Of a stretch of DNA of 64,000 bases, positions 50,290 through 61,527 are shown piece by piece. The first letter of the stretch is position 1, and the number at the start of each line of letters is the position of its first letter. The DNA is from Tipula vernalis (taxonomy: Eukaryota; Arthropoda; Insecta; Diptera; Tipulidae), in assembly GCA_958295665.1 (NCBI GenBank), contig OY282558.1, forward strand, positions 17,111,409 through 17,175,408. The letters are read 5' to 3'. Position numbers and translations under genes: made by a program. The notes under the pieces were generated by a model. It was not told where the DNA came from. It made no database searches and saw only the letters and a program-made list of their open reading frames with translations.

Positions 50290-51060
50290 GATGCGAAAGC
50301 AACAAATGCCTTCTTGGAATTTGGTTTCTTTTTGACTGTTGGCTTAATTGTGTCATTCGAATTTTTATTCGGACAATCGGCTGCCTAATGGCCTTTTTCA
50401 TTGCACTTATTGCATTTGAAAGGGAAAATCCTTGTTGTTGTTTCTTTTTCGTCTGAAAACAATTTTTGTTTTTACTCAGAAATGCACTTTGATTCACAGC
50501 TCCACTATAATTTAAATCCAATAATTTTAACCGCAATTGATCCGGTGTCCACTAAAATTTACCATCAGCCAAACTTAGAGTGAATGAATTGAATTCTTCT
50601 GGTAAACCCAATAACATGATTCCAGTCAACCATTTGTCACCAACTGGGAAATCCAAATCCTCTAACTTGCTTTTTATATGCAATAGTTCGTCAATATACG
50701 ACTGCATCCAATCATGATTTTCCAGTCTAATTGATACAAATTTATGCAATAAACCAACTTAATTGTGCTCTTTTGTCTTCACATGCTGCACGCAATTTTT
50801 CCATGCGACAATTGGTGTTTCTCATTTCTTGTCTCTCATCTCTTTTTTTCAACATTTGAAACTAAATATGACAAAGCCTGATCAAGTTTTTCCTTTTTGT
50901 CTTCAACAGCAATGAAATTTTCTTCGGTTGATGTATCATTCTTTACAATACAATTCTTCAACTTGTGCAATGCCAGGAAATGATTTATAGCAAATGACCA
51001 GGAATCACAGTTTTCGCTGCCTTTCAGCTTTTCCAAATTACCATCCAGCTTTGATATTCT
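50290..51060 (-). pseudogene. copia (minus) gag
   Basis: From the 5' side: KLDGNLEKLKGSENCDSWSF, then LDQALSYLVSNVEKK (51036-50836), a frameshift, RLENHDWMQSYIDELLHIKS and MLLGLPEEFNSFTLSLADGK (50749-50552), and a zinc knuckle near 50390 (CNKCNEKGH, then AADCP) interrupted by an in-frame stop. Matches the copia Gag order. No ATG could be placed at the start. Confidence 0.85.
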
Positions 51061-51193
51061 TTATGCTTTGTCTTAAGAATTCAAAAAGGATTTCACGATA
51101 TACAGTTCACAAATTAATTATTTTATCCTTTTGCACAAATTTTAACTATAATTGATTATTTCTTTAGCCGGATGCCGCAGAATCTAAAAGATT

Positions 51194-51207
51194 CTGGGCC
51201 CATAACC
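51194..51207 (-). promoter_or_regulatory. copia primer-binding site (initiator tRNA-Met internal)
   Basis: CTGGGCCCATAACC on the plus strand, so GGTTATGGGCCCAG on the element strand, adjacent to the 5' LTR. Same site as in the plus-strand copia. Confidence 0.85.
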
Positions 51208-51356
51208 TGTTGAAATTATAAAACACGACTTTTATCTTTTATATATTTCACTCGAATGAATCTATTTTATTCACCACAAACAAATGTCAAAATAACATTG
51301 CAGGGTTGCCTGCTATTACATCAGAATGAATTATCAGAGTTGTTGTTTTTTTAACA
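51208..51356 (-). repeat. copia (minus) 5' LTR
   Basis: Partner of 47405-47554. Directly followed on the minus strand by the PBS at 51207-51194. The flanking GATCG at 51357-51361 completes the target duplication. Confidence 0.95.
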
Positions 51357-51957
51357 GATCGACCTCCCCTTGTGTTCTCGCAAACAGTGATTAAAGAAGG
51401 TAACGAAAATGTATTAAAACACTGCAATTTATTATTGTGGAACAGCATCTGGAAAGTGCCAATCAAACTCAAAGAACACAAAGGGAAGAAAGTGAAATCG
51501 CGATCGATTTATTTATTTTTAAAAGAGCGGTAACATAAATTTATTTATAAACAACTAAATACAGGAAAGAAGCGAATAAAAAAAAAAAATCGAAATGAAA
51601 ATTAAAATTTGTTCACTGACGTTAAGTTGGCCTTTAAATGACCTTGACGGTAGTCATTCCCCATTAAAATTATTTTATTGTTTCATACCATTTCGTAATT
51701 TAACCGTAAAATGACCACTGAAAATCTTTAAAAAAAATGCCTTTAGTATACTTATCTGAATTGAAAATCTTACACTCTTTCAGAATCCGTGGTCAAAAAT
51801 GAGGATTCTCACAAAAAAATAAGTAATGAACTTCAAATAACTTTGAAAACAGATTTCAAGGTCAAACTAAAGGTCCCTCAGTGATTGGCCCTGTAAAGCC
51901 CTATAATTTTGGCAGCATTTCTGACGAAATATTTGAATGTTTCTTTTTAAAACGGGA

Positions 51958-53715
51958 TACTATGGTTATCACTCAGTACGATTTCACAGAGTTGGCTACT
52001 CCGTATAAAATACTTCACATAAAATAGTACATCTCAATAAACTAATTCTCTTCTTGTGCGTACTTTCATTATCATTGATATAATTCTTCATTTTCTAAGA
52101 TTAATCATAACGGCAAAAGGCTTGGTGATTTACCGTCTCTAGTCTATATATGAATTGCTTGTAAAATCGCTCAATAAGTTTTACAAGAGATTGCTTGTAG
52201 GGGAATTTCAGAATCTATTTCCTCCACTTTTTGAACCTATTTTCTCGACTTATCCTATATATTTAAAAAAAAAAGGAGCAATTCAGAAAATAATACGTGC
52301 TGAATTCATTGAAAGTCGAAAAATTGTTAAATGGCTACAAAAATTGAACTCCCGCTTATATAAGCAATGACATATTGTTTTAATTTTTTTAAATTAAAAT
52401 TTTATTAGCGGTCTGTGCCATCCATGGGCCGAAATCTATTGAAACAAAAGCTTTTTAAAATAATCATGTGTTTAAATCATGGTATCAAGCTCTGTGCTAG
52501 TTTTGGATTCAGTTTAAATATTTAGTTTCTTTGTTTATTTTAATCAGTTCGTTGCAGGTTGCAGCGTTAAAATTAATTGTGGAGCAAAATATTTAATTTT
52601 ATTGCTAATAAATTTGATTGCGATGGAATGTGGAAATAGAATTTTACGAGGATCGATCGTAGGTGTATTTTACCTACATAAGAGATGCTTCTTTTTTTTT
52701 TAAGCTGCCAGCTGCAAATTTATATACCGTTGTTGTTTTTGGAGAGCAAAATTTATTAATTATAGCCCATACCTATAAATTTTCCTCATCCATTTTCATT
52801 TTTAAATTACTTGATAACTCCCGTGGTCACCGTTCGGAAAGCAAATCAACATTATTGTGGCTGCCATAATAAAACCAATACAAAAAAAAAACTTATAACT
52901 CTAAATTTGTTATTCCCAATTGGTAATGCGACTTATTTTATATTTTTTATATTACATGAACGCATTTGAGTCCAAGGTAAGCAAATGGTTTTACCTTTAA
53001 TTGGCTAAGGTTGCTGTGCGTTTGTCAACTATGTTAGAACCTGAGATTGGCGCAATGGGATGTATTTCTTTGTCCCTCGCTCGCATTATTTCAATCTGAT
53101 TAAAAATTATAATTCTATTCTATGATCGATCCAACGGAGAAATAGCTTTTGTGATTTTATTTATATCTCAGTCTAATATTTTTAAAGCTGGTTGTTATTT
53201 AATGCCGAGTAACTAGTTAGCGATCATTTGTTCAATTACATGTCAATTAATTTGGGTATACACTCTTAATATGTAACCACTTATTGGTCGTATGATCGCG
53301 GATTTTTGACCACTGATTTTAATCTGCACAAAAGTCCCAAAGCTCCATTTATTGCTTCACAAGACTAGTAAAGATTTTAAAAATCATTGAGTTTGTGAAT
53401 GACTTTTTTCCCGAATATTACCACTATTCTTAAGTTCAGAGAAGAAGAATGGTGGCCGACCATATTAGATAATCTTCATGTAGACTGGTGAATAAACTAG
53501 ATGATCCCTTCCAGATATGTTTGCCGATGTAGGATACACTTATATCAAAACCAGTTAGATGCAGAACAAGGTTTGACTTAACAAATTACTAAGGGAGACT
53601 ATTCGGCCTGAAATCATATTTTAGCTTTCCGCCAGAAAGAAAATGAACCTGCAAAAATTAATAAGCTTCCAAGTTATTTAATTTTATAAAATTCTTAAAT
53701 TACCAACTTTATTTC
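51958..53715. other. AT-rich stretch, nothing recognised
   Basis: A 71-codon plus-strand ORF at 52155-52370 (NKFYKRLLVGEFQN, then KIIRAEFIESRKIVKWLQKL) has a protein-like look but matches nothing I know. No repeats found. Confidence 0.3.
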
Positions 53716-53719
53716 TTAA

Positions 53720-53825
53720 CATTCGCGGACATGACTGCTATAGCATTCAATTTTTTTATGTTGTGTACGAACACGACTGCTATAGCATTTTTGAAGTTAA
53801 TGTCTTGAGTGTTGTAGCGTTAAAA
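53720..53825 (+). repeat. piggyBac left terminal region with subterminal repeats
   Basis: The terminal CATTCGCGGACA is followed by TGACTGCTATAGCAT (53732), GACTGCTATAGCATT (53775) and a diverged GTGTTGTAGCGTT (about 53809). These probably bind transposase; that role is inferred from their placement. Confidence 0.7.
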
Positions 53826-54106
53826 AGGGTCCGCCTATTATATTTTGCACTCTTTCTTATTCAAAAAAAATATATTTTCTTTATAGTTTCTCTCATATAA
53901 ATAAGGATTTCCCCGTCTTTTACGAAAGCTTTAAAAACAGAAAGCTTTTACGAAAGCTTTAATATAATTTTTAATTTGATAATAATTCATTGTGTATGTA
54001 AGTAACATTTTGTTATATTGTTAGGTATTTTCCAAGTGTTTATGTGTAAATTGTGTGTAATTTTAATAATAATTAATGTGTAATTTATGTTACAGAAACT
54101 GTAAAA

Positions 54107-55759
54107 ATGAGTTCCTACGAAGAAAAATGCGAAAGGCTTAGACAACTTTTTGACGAAGTTGACAGCTTAGACGATGATTGCAGTGAGTATGGATCTGAAT
54201 CCGATCCTTTTTCGGATGATAGAGAATATGATGGAGATCCAGATGATCAACCTAATGAAATGAAATTCGAAACCGACAGTGAAGTGGATGACCTAGAAAC
54301 AAATTTAGCACCAGACATTGAAATTTTAATGACGACGTTGGTGAAAGCGGAGAAACTTGGCACGAAGATGTAAGAGGCATCCCAGATTTTCAATTTAATT
54401 CTAAAGATGCTGGTATTAAAATTAATTTGAATGACAATTCAACACCTCTTGACATTTTTGATCAATTATTCACTCCAAGTATTCCGACACAACTGATGAA
54501 TGCAACGAATGCATATTAAAAGGAATTGTGCACAAGTAACCAACCAAACACACAAAATCGCCGTATAGCATCGTTTTTGGATACAGATGAAAAAGAAATG
54601 TGTAAATGTTTGGGACTTTGTCTCCTTCAAGCCCAGAAACCTAGCCTAAGCATTCAATGCTTTTGTTTCACTTTCGAGGCAGGTTAAGTTTCCGACAATA
54701 TATTAAAGGTAAAAAGGCCAAATATTGCATCAAAGTTTTCACGCTAACTTCAAGTGACGGATATTTGTTATCAATTGAAATATATGAAGGAAAAAAAGCA
54801 ACAACAAAATCGTACAAAACGGAAGTGCTGGTGATACGGTTATTGCAACCATATTTAAATAAAGGCCAGTATTTATTTATGAATAATTTTTACAACAGCC
54901 TAAGTTTATCAGAAGAACTGTTGTTAAATAATACTCATAGCTCTGGAACACTTCGATCCGACAGGCTAGGACTTCTCAAATGAAGTGGTTACCAAAAAAT
55001 TAAAGAAAGGTGAATTTGTGTGGAGGAGAAAAGGCCAAATATATGTTTCAAAATGGAAAAATAAGAGAGATGTACTTTCTATTAGCACTGCCCACCATCC
55101 GAAACTAATTGAGACAACTAACAAATTTGACAAAAAATTAATAAAACCTCAAGACATAGCACACTACAATTTACACATGTCTGAAGTTGATCGAAGTGAT
55201 CAAATGGTGTCCTATTATTCTTCGCCGAGAAAGACCATAAGGTGGCATAAAAAAGTGATATTCCATTTGTTAGACGTCAGCCTTTGGAATAGCTATTTCA
55301 GGTATAAAAAATTTCACAGCAAGGTGTCATTTTTAAAATTTAGAGATTTATTAATTAAGTCGTTAATAAACCTTCCACCGGATAGAGAGGATGGCCGAAA
55401 TTTGCTCAGCACAATCCGAGGTCGATCCAAATAGAAAAACTTGTCACCAAATGTTTCACGCAGAATCTCAAATTACTAGTAGAGCTAGAAGTTCATTAGC
55501 TAACATAAATTGTCATTCACCAGTTTCCTCTAGAAATCAATCAACATCAACGCCAATAGATTCTAGTGATCAAAATTGCCATATTATGGAAAAAATTTCA
55601 CATCCAGTAAGGTATAATCGTAAAACATATTTTTTACATTGTACAAGGTGCTACGCTAATAAGAGGACAAAGCAAACTTCGTTTAGATGCCAAACTTGCC
55701 CAGCAAAACCAGTGCTGTGTCCAGAGTGTTTTGGGCCCTACCATACAACAATTACCTAA
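54107..55759 (+). pseudogene. piggyBac transposase (DDE_Tnp_1_7), broken
   Basis: Starts MSSYEEKCERLRQLFDEVDS with the acidic N-terminal region usual in the family (54107-54373). The DDE domain begins past a frameshift (PLDIFDQLFTP, about 54450) and loses a block before RGRLSFRQYIKGKKAKYCIK (54680). SSDGYLLSIEIYEGK keeps the first Asp. LFMNNFYNSLSLSEELL should read DNFY, so the second catalytic Asp is Asn. HMSEVDRSDQMVSYY keeps the third. The C-terminus (55391-55759) is Cys-rich: FLHCTRCYANKR, then FRCQTCPAKPVLCPECF, the zinc-binding tail. Frame breaks near 54370, 54650, 54983 and 55430. Confidence 0.9.
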
Positions 55760-55959
55760 ATTTTTGTACATTGTTTTTTTATGTTTTTAAAATGTCTGTG
55801 ATTTTGTTTTGTAACTACATGAAGTACGCTATTTTTCGGTTCTAAATAAAGAAGAAACGTAATAAAGAAAATGCATTTTTATTATATCAGTTTGCATAAA
55901 ACCCTTAAATTGTTTAGCAATTCAAGTTTCAATTTTCACTTATTTACAAACGTACATAA

Positions 55960-56222
55960 CTGACTGTTGTAGCAGTCATAAGGATATTAAATAGAAAGAT
56001 ACGCATGATGTCAAAATGACTGCTATAACAGTCAAGACTGCTAGAGCAGTCATTTGTAAAATAAGGAGAACAAAATGTTATACTAAGCAAATGAATGTTA
56101 TAGCAGTCATACCAATTCTAAGCATATCACTACTTTCCGAGATGAAATATCTTCATATTCCTTAAAGTTATTAAATGTGTGTTTTTGAGCGGATCATGTA
56201 AAAAAAAGTGTCCGCGGACGTG
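55960..56222 (+). repeat. piggyBac right terminal region with subterminal repeats
   Basis: TGACTGTTGTAGCAGTCA (55961), ATGACTGCTATAACAGTCA (56015), AGACTGCTAGAGCAGTCAT (56034) and TGTTATAGCAGTCAT (56096) precede the terminal GTGTCCGCGGACGTG and TTAA. Confidence 0.75.
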
Positions 56223-56226
56223 TTAA

Positions 56227-57285
56227 TAAATATTATTAAATTATCCTTTGGATAAATTACATAATTTGAAGTATTCCGAAATACTAGAATTTGTATTTCT
56301 GATTTACTAAATTTTTAAAATTTCTTTAAGCCATAACTTCATTAAATTAAGAATTTTTTAGAAAGATTTAAGCGGTTTTCTGAGATGCAATGTATGTGTC
56401 CTAGTCACTTTCAACTCAAATATATTTTCGCAACGCAATGATATAAGATTCAAAGGATAAAGGGTTGTAAGATATCTTGTTATTCTCCGATTCTATTTCT
56501 AAAGTGAATTCCAAACGAAAGCGATTACTATTAAATTTTGTAAGTACACAATCAAAATTATCATCAGGTATATACAACAATAAAACATCGACGTATTTTT
56601 TAATAAACAAGATACCAAAATCAATTGAGCTCAAGTTGGTGTCAAGTCATCTAGAAATTTTATTTGGGATATTCTGGTATGTGGCTCTATCATTGACCAC
56701 CTATTCGAAATTGTTTCTACAGACAAATCAGTCTTAATATTGGTGAACAACGAAACTACGTTCAAACTTATCAACGCATATTAATTTGAAATATTTGGCT
56801 GTTTAATGAAATCTACTAATTCGTATGAATTTTCACAGTTTTGAACTTTTCAAAATTTCAGACAAATATTTTGATGTTTTACATGTAGGGTTATTTATAC
56901 AACATAAAATAGGCCTAAGTGGATAATCCGATTAATGGATACGAAGTTCGTACAATTTAGGTACAACTGAAGAGTAGGTCGTACGGCTTGGTCTTAGTTT
57001 CACAATAATTTTTTTTAAAAAAGCATCATACAATTTTTTGTCCAATTATCAACATTTTTAAATCTTTTTCTCTCATAGTTAAAACACAATTCCGAGATCA
57101 GAAATTTTGAAAAACATTCCAAATCTGAAACCTAACGAGGTCTTATTGATGTTCAACATTTTGAGCCAAAATCTTAAACGTCAGAATATCTTCCTTGTTA
57201 AAAAAAGGCAAATCACATTTTGGTCCCAAACATACAAATATAAAGGGCTGAAACCTCATAAGGTGATCAGAACTTCGGTCTTCAT
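56227..57285. other. AT-rich stretch, nothing recognised
   Basis: No gene, inverted repeat or clear repeat family seen to the right of the piggyBac. Confidence 0.3.
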
Positions 57286-57289
57286 TAAT

Positions 57290-57420
57290 TCAACTCAAAA
57301 ATCATTTTAAAACCCAATTTCCAACCCACATATCAAATTTCATCATATTCGGTTGAGAAATAGGCAGGTTCCCTTATACTTGACCATATTCCAGAACCTA
57401 ATCTAAAAATCAAACACAGA
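57290..57420 (+). repeat. single diverged copy of the ~107-bp minisatellite
   Basis: CATATCAAATTTCATCATAT, TCGGTTGAGAAATAGGCAGG and TGACCATATTCCAGAACCTA match the unit at 22940-23335. Confidence 0.6.
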
Positions 57421-57439
57421 TGTTGTGCATACATACAAA

Positions 57440-57710
57440 TACTCACTTATATAGATTGTTCAACTGCTCACTAAACACTAATCCAACCCCAACTCAACCT
57501 TCTACCCAAATGCAAACTCTCTTTCAATTTAATCCTCAAACCAGCATATATAAAAATTAGCCAATTGCTCACTAATCTTAATCAAACCCCAACTAAAGTC
57601 CAACCCAACTTCAACTCAACCTGCAAATTGACCCCTGACTTACCCTTCAACTCAACCCCAAACACAATGCCCAACTCAATATTTAAACCAGCATATATAA
57701 AAAAAAATTT
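57440..57710 (+). repeat. two-unit C/A-rich repeat with TATA-like ends
   Basis: Two units of about 120-150 bp share CAA(C/T)TGCTCACTAA, AACCCCAACT.AA, CAACTCAACCT and end ACCAGCATATATAAAAA (57540 and 57689). They may be part of the 5' LTR region of the downstream gypsy element, but no 3' partner lies inside the window to test this. Confidence 0.45.
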
Positions 57711-58019
57711 AAATATTTCTATAACCAGGTATCTTGGAACAATTCGTGTGGCAGGTACCCGACCCTCTTGATACACAGATTCCAAAAGCTTTTCAAATCT
57801 CGGCCTTGACCATAGAAACCGATTGGCAAAAAAAAATTCTAAATCGAACAAGCGTTCGCGAGATACCATGGGATAGAGATACAGACCAACAGATGGTTTT
57901 GGACCAACCAAATTTTTGATCATTTTTGACAGGATTTCAATACTTTGTTCTTTTTAGACCGAAGTAATATTCAAAAACTCGTTTGGATCATTGGTAACAC
58001 CAAGAAATGAACAAGACCT

Positions 58020-59077
58020 GAAAGATATTAGCAGGCTACCTGATTGTGTAAGAGAACTGCATGTATTCGATGGGAATCCCACGCAGTACACCTCTTGGGT
58101 GCATAACGTAGAAACTATACTACGCGACTACAACAATAGGCGAGATTAACCGATCTACAAGGGCAATACTTCAACAAATAAGGCAAACAATTCGAGGCTA
58201 CGCCGACTCCGCTTTAATATCTTATAATATTTTTGATGAGGAATGGACGTCAATAAAAAAATGTCTGTCCCTACACTATGCAGACAAAAGGGATCTCCGT
58301 ACGCTAGAATACCAGCTCAGCACCATCACACAAAAAAATATGACAGTGGATGAATTCTATGCTAATGTTAATCACCAATTCTCATTGATAGTCATCAAGG
58401 TCAAAACGGAGGACTATTCAGCTGAAACAATCAACGTTTTGGTTGAAACATACAGGAATAGAGCTTAAGACATTTTCGTTCGGGGGCTGAATGGAGATTT
58501 ATCTAAGATGCTTATAATTCAAAAACCAACCACGCTACCAGTGCTACCTTGCCAATACACAAAAGAAATGTCAACAATGTGATAACAACCCCAATAAATC
58601 AAATTTCATATAACAACTCACCAAATTTGCGAACAAACGATGGTTCAATACCAATACAGCGAAGAAACATGGCCTACAATATACAACACCAAAATCACCG
58701 AATACCATATGTAAACCAAAATCAAAACGTCAACCAAAATCAAAACAACTTACCACAACCAAGACCAAACAATCCAAAGCCACCAACACCAATGGATATC
58801 GGACCCATCAATGCAAATGAGACAGGTGAACTATATCAACCGTCCAACCAATCAAGATAATCCAATGGCAAAACGAGATTATTCTCACCGTTACGAACCA
58901 GTCAGACAACAGAGGATCAATCACATGGAAACACAACCAGAAAAAGACTATTATAACCAATTGGTCAACGACAATCCGGAAGGAGAGATATCCAATGACG
59001 ACCAGTATACCGAAGATGATTCTGAAGTAAATTTTATGACGGAAACCTCTCTAGCGTACCATACCTATAGAGTATAA
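58020..59077 (+). pseudogene. errantivirus-type gag
   Basis: Segments in shifting frames match the gypsy-clade capsid: LPDCVRELHVFDGNP, YADSALISYNIFDEEWTSIK, TLEYQLSTITQKNMTVDEFY and FVRGLNGDLSKM. The region downstream (58549-58860, 58811-59077) is an Asn/Gln/Pro-rich tail without CCHC knuckles, as in this clade. Frameshifts near 58145 and 58545 and a stop near 58466 (in VETYRNRA) are visible. Confidence 0.8.
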
Positions 59078-59300
59078 GTTAAAAATGGCAATATCCTCAA
59101 ATTCCTGATCGACACAGGAGCAAATAAAAACTTTATAAAATCACAATTAGCCAATAACGCCATCCCAACTAAGGCTCAATTTAAGATCAGATCAGCTGGA
59201 GGTGACATCGAAATAAGTAAGAAAATCATCAACAATACTATTGAATTCTTCATTCTACCGGGATTAAAATCATTTGATGGCATAATAGGAGACGACACAT
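59078..59300 (+). pseudogene. errantivirus-type protease
   Basis: FLIDTGANKNFIKSQLA (about 59103) has an intact DTG active site; GLKSFDGIIGDDTLKELGAI near the end is the typical C-terminal part. A TAA (59077) separates it from gag, where a frameshift would be expected in a working element. Confidence 0.8.
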
Positions 59301-60107
59301 TGAAGGAACTCGGAGCAATAATTGACAGGAAAAACAACCTGTTAATAATAACACCAGACATTAGAATTCCATTAAGAGAAAAACAATCACTTCAAGTCAA
59401 CAATATGGAAATCCGAGATAGCAATCTTTCATCAGAAACAAAGAAGCAACTCCAAACTATAGTATCAACATTTAAAAATTTATTCGGACCCGTAAACAAC
59501 ATAGAAACAATCGATACGGGGGTAAGAGCCGAAATCAAAACAATGACGGATGAACCTATATATACCAAATCATATCCTTATCATATCGTTATCAGTACAT
59601 TAGCAAATTTTGGAAACTCTCAATATTTTACAACCATAGACCTAACATCGGGGTTCCACCAGATACAAATGAAAAAAGCGGATATACAAAAAACCTCGTT
59701 TTCTACAATGAACGGGAAGTACGATTTTCTACAACTTCTTTTTGGCTTAAAGAACGCCCCAGCCATTTTTCAAAGGATGATTGACGACGTGTTAAAAGAA
59801 TTCAACGGCGAGACATGTTACGTACACATAGATGACATCATAATCTTTGGGAGAGAAACAGAAGAGGGGCACTTATTGAACATCGAGAAAATCTTCTCAA
59901 AATTGGGGAACGTCAACCTAAGGGTAAACCTAGACAAGACAGAGTTCCTGAAACAAGAAACAGAATTCTTGGGTTACCTCATCACTAATAAGGGTATCAA
60001 ACCTGATCCTAAATAAGTTGCAGCCATTAAAAACATCAAAAGGCCCCAAAATCTAAAGGATCTAAAGTCATTTCTTGTATTAGCGTCTTATTACAGGCGT
60101 TTTATAC
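59300..60107 (+). pseudogene. errantivirus-type reverse transcriptase
   Basis: The 238-codon ORF starts at the protease end. KSYPYHIVI jumps directly to STLANFGNSQYFTTIDLTSG, so about 60-70 residues of the fingers are deleted; the first catalytic Asp (TTIDL) is kept. FLQLLFGLKNAPAIFQRMID follows, then CYVHIDDIIIFGRE, an IDD active site with His where Tyr is usual. It ends at TAA (60014); LKDLKSFLVLASYYRRFI follows and is cut by FB copy B at 60108. Confidence 0.9.
60099..60107 (+). repeat. 9-bp target-site duplication, left of FB copy B
   Basis: GTTTTATAC, identical to 61519-61527. Both copies fall in the RT codons for RFI(Q). Confidence 0.92.
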
Positions 60108-61518
60108 ACCCTGTTACAGTTAGCCGAAAGTTTCCAGCCGAAAGTTTCCAGCCGAAAGTGAAAAGTCGCTAATGCAGATTTTGTTAATAACATTCCAGCC
60201 GAAAATAAATCAGCCTCTAGAGTGTTATGTCTAGAGAACCCTGTTAAAGTTAGCCGAAAGTTTCCAGCCGAAAGTGAAAAGTCGATAATGCAGATTATGT
60301 TATTGACATTCCAGCCGAAAATAAATCAGCCTCTAGAGTGTTATGTCTAGAGAACCCTGTTAAAGTTAGCCGAAAGTGAAAAGTCGATAATGCAGATTAT
60401 GTTATTGACATTCAAGCCAAAAATAAATCAGCATCTAGAGACCCTGTTAAAGTTAGCCGAAAGTTTCCAGCCGAAAGTGAAAAGTCGATAATGCAGATTA
60501 TGTTAATGACATTACAGCCGAAAATAAATCAGCCTCTAGATTGTTATGTCTAGAGATAGATTGGATTGATGTGACTTGTCAATAGCTATCGCAGGAAAAA
60601 AATTCAGTTCAAGTTTCCCGTGGGAAATCTCGGAAAATTCGATTTCCATAAATTATTAGAAAATTTGTATAAAATCAGCCTCTAAAGTGTTATGTCTGGA
60701 GATGGATTCAATTGAGGTGATTACTCAATAGCTATCGCAGGAAAAAAATTCAGTTTAAGTTTCTCGTGGGAAATCTCGAAAAATTCGTTTTTCCGAGATT
60801 TCCCACTGGAAACTTGAACTGAATTTTTTTCCTGCGATAGCTATTGACAAGTCACATCAATCCAATCAATCTCCAGACATAACACTTTAGAGGCTGATTT
60901 TATTCATCCATTTCTTACTTTCGGCTGGAAACTTTTTTGAATTTTTCGAGATTTCCCACGGGAAACTTGAACTGAATTTTTTTCTGCAATAGCTATTGAG
61001 TAATCACATCAATTGAATCCATCTCCAGACATAACACTCTAGAGGCTGATTTTATACAAATTTTCTAATAATTTTTGGAAAATTGAATTTTCCGAGGTTT
61101 CCCACGGGAAACTTGAACAGAATTTATTAATTCGACAGCTATTGACAAATTACATAAAAACGATTTAGCTGTAGATATATACTCTAGAGGCTGATTTTAT
61201 TCCAATTTTGTATATTCTTCTGATTTTCCGATATTTTCTACGAAGCAAAGTTTTACACGTAAATTTATTTACAAAAATTTATATTTATAGATTTCTATGT
61301 AGGTATCCTATTTATTTTCGGCTGATAACTACTAAATTTTTTATTTTCGGCTTGAATGTTATATGATAATCTGCATTATCGACTTTTTGCTCGAAACTTT
61401 CGGCTGGGATTGAACAATCTGCATAACCAGTTTTTTTTTACTTTCGGCTGGACTAACACACTCTGCTTTATCGACTTTTCACTTTCGGCTGGCAACTTTC
61501 GGCTAACTTTAACAGTAT
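60108..61518. mobile_element. foldback (FB-like) element, copy B
   Basis: A 1411-bp inverted-repeat element starting ACCCTGTTACAGTTAGCCG and ending GGCTAACTTTAACAGTAT, inserted in the errantivirus-type pol with an exact 9-bp duplication (GTTTTATAC). The left arm (to ~60790) holds four ~125-bp units, each starting ACCCTGTTAAAGTTAGCC and carrying GTCGATAATGCAGATTATGT. The right arm (60795-61518) holds units like those of copy A. The arms meet at a near-palindrome around 60770-60805. No ORF belongs to it. Confidence 0.93.
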
Positions 61519-61527
61519 GTTTTATAC
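61519..61527 (+). repeat. 9-bp target-site duplication, right of FB copy B
   Basis: GTTTTATAC, the partner of 60099-60107; 9 bp is the length known for Drosophila FB elements. Confidence 0.92.

Larger units (their letters stand above)
47405..51356 (-). mobile_element. copia-type retrotransposon, minus strand, integrase core deleted
   Basis: LTRs 47405-47554 and 51208-51356 differ at about 4 bases plus a 1-bp indel in 150 bp. Flanked by GATCG at both ends. On the minus strand: PBS, Gag (51060-50300), protease (50280-50060), integrase zinc region (50041-49830), integrase C-terminal part (49810-49568), RT (49535-48330) and RNase H (48380-47760). The whole integrase catalytic core is missing. 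It is the most recent datable LTR insertion in the window by LTR similarity. Confidence 0.93.
47078..51957. repeat. long inverted repeat split by a copia insertion
   Basis: The left arm 47078-47404 pairs with the reverse complement of about 51490-51957. Shared blocks: CAAATATTTCGTCAG, AATCCTCATTTTTGACC, GGTCATTTTA.GGTTAAATTA, CTGTATTTAGTTGTTTAT and TTACCGCTCTT. Arms are roughly 330-460 bp with many mismatches. Removing the copia leaves a spacer of about 130 bp, so the original was a ~0.95-kb hairpin element. No ORF, no certain outer termini; possibly a nonautonomous DNA transposon. Confidence 0.7.
53720..56222 (+). mobile_element. piggyBac-type DNA transposon, defective
   Basis: Bounded by TTAA at 53716-53719 and 56223-56226, the canonical piggyBac target. 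Terminal inverted repeats: left CATTCGCGGACA, right (reverse complement) CACGTCCGCGGACA. Subterminal copies of a 16-18-bp palindrome (consensus TGACTGCTATAGCAGTCA) lie near both ends. The interior carries a broken transposase (54107-55759). About 2.5 kb in total. Confidence 0.9.

Noticed and set aside
57582..57923. 113-codon minus-strand ORF
   Set aside because: No family signature; it overlaps C/A-rich repeat units on the other strand and looks like a chance open frame.
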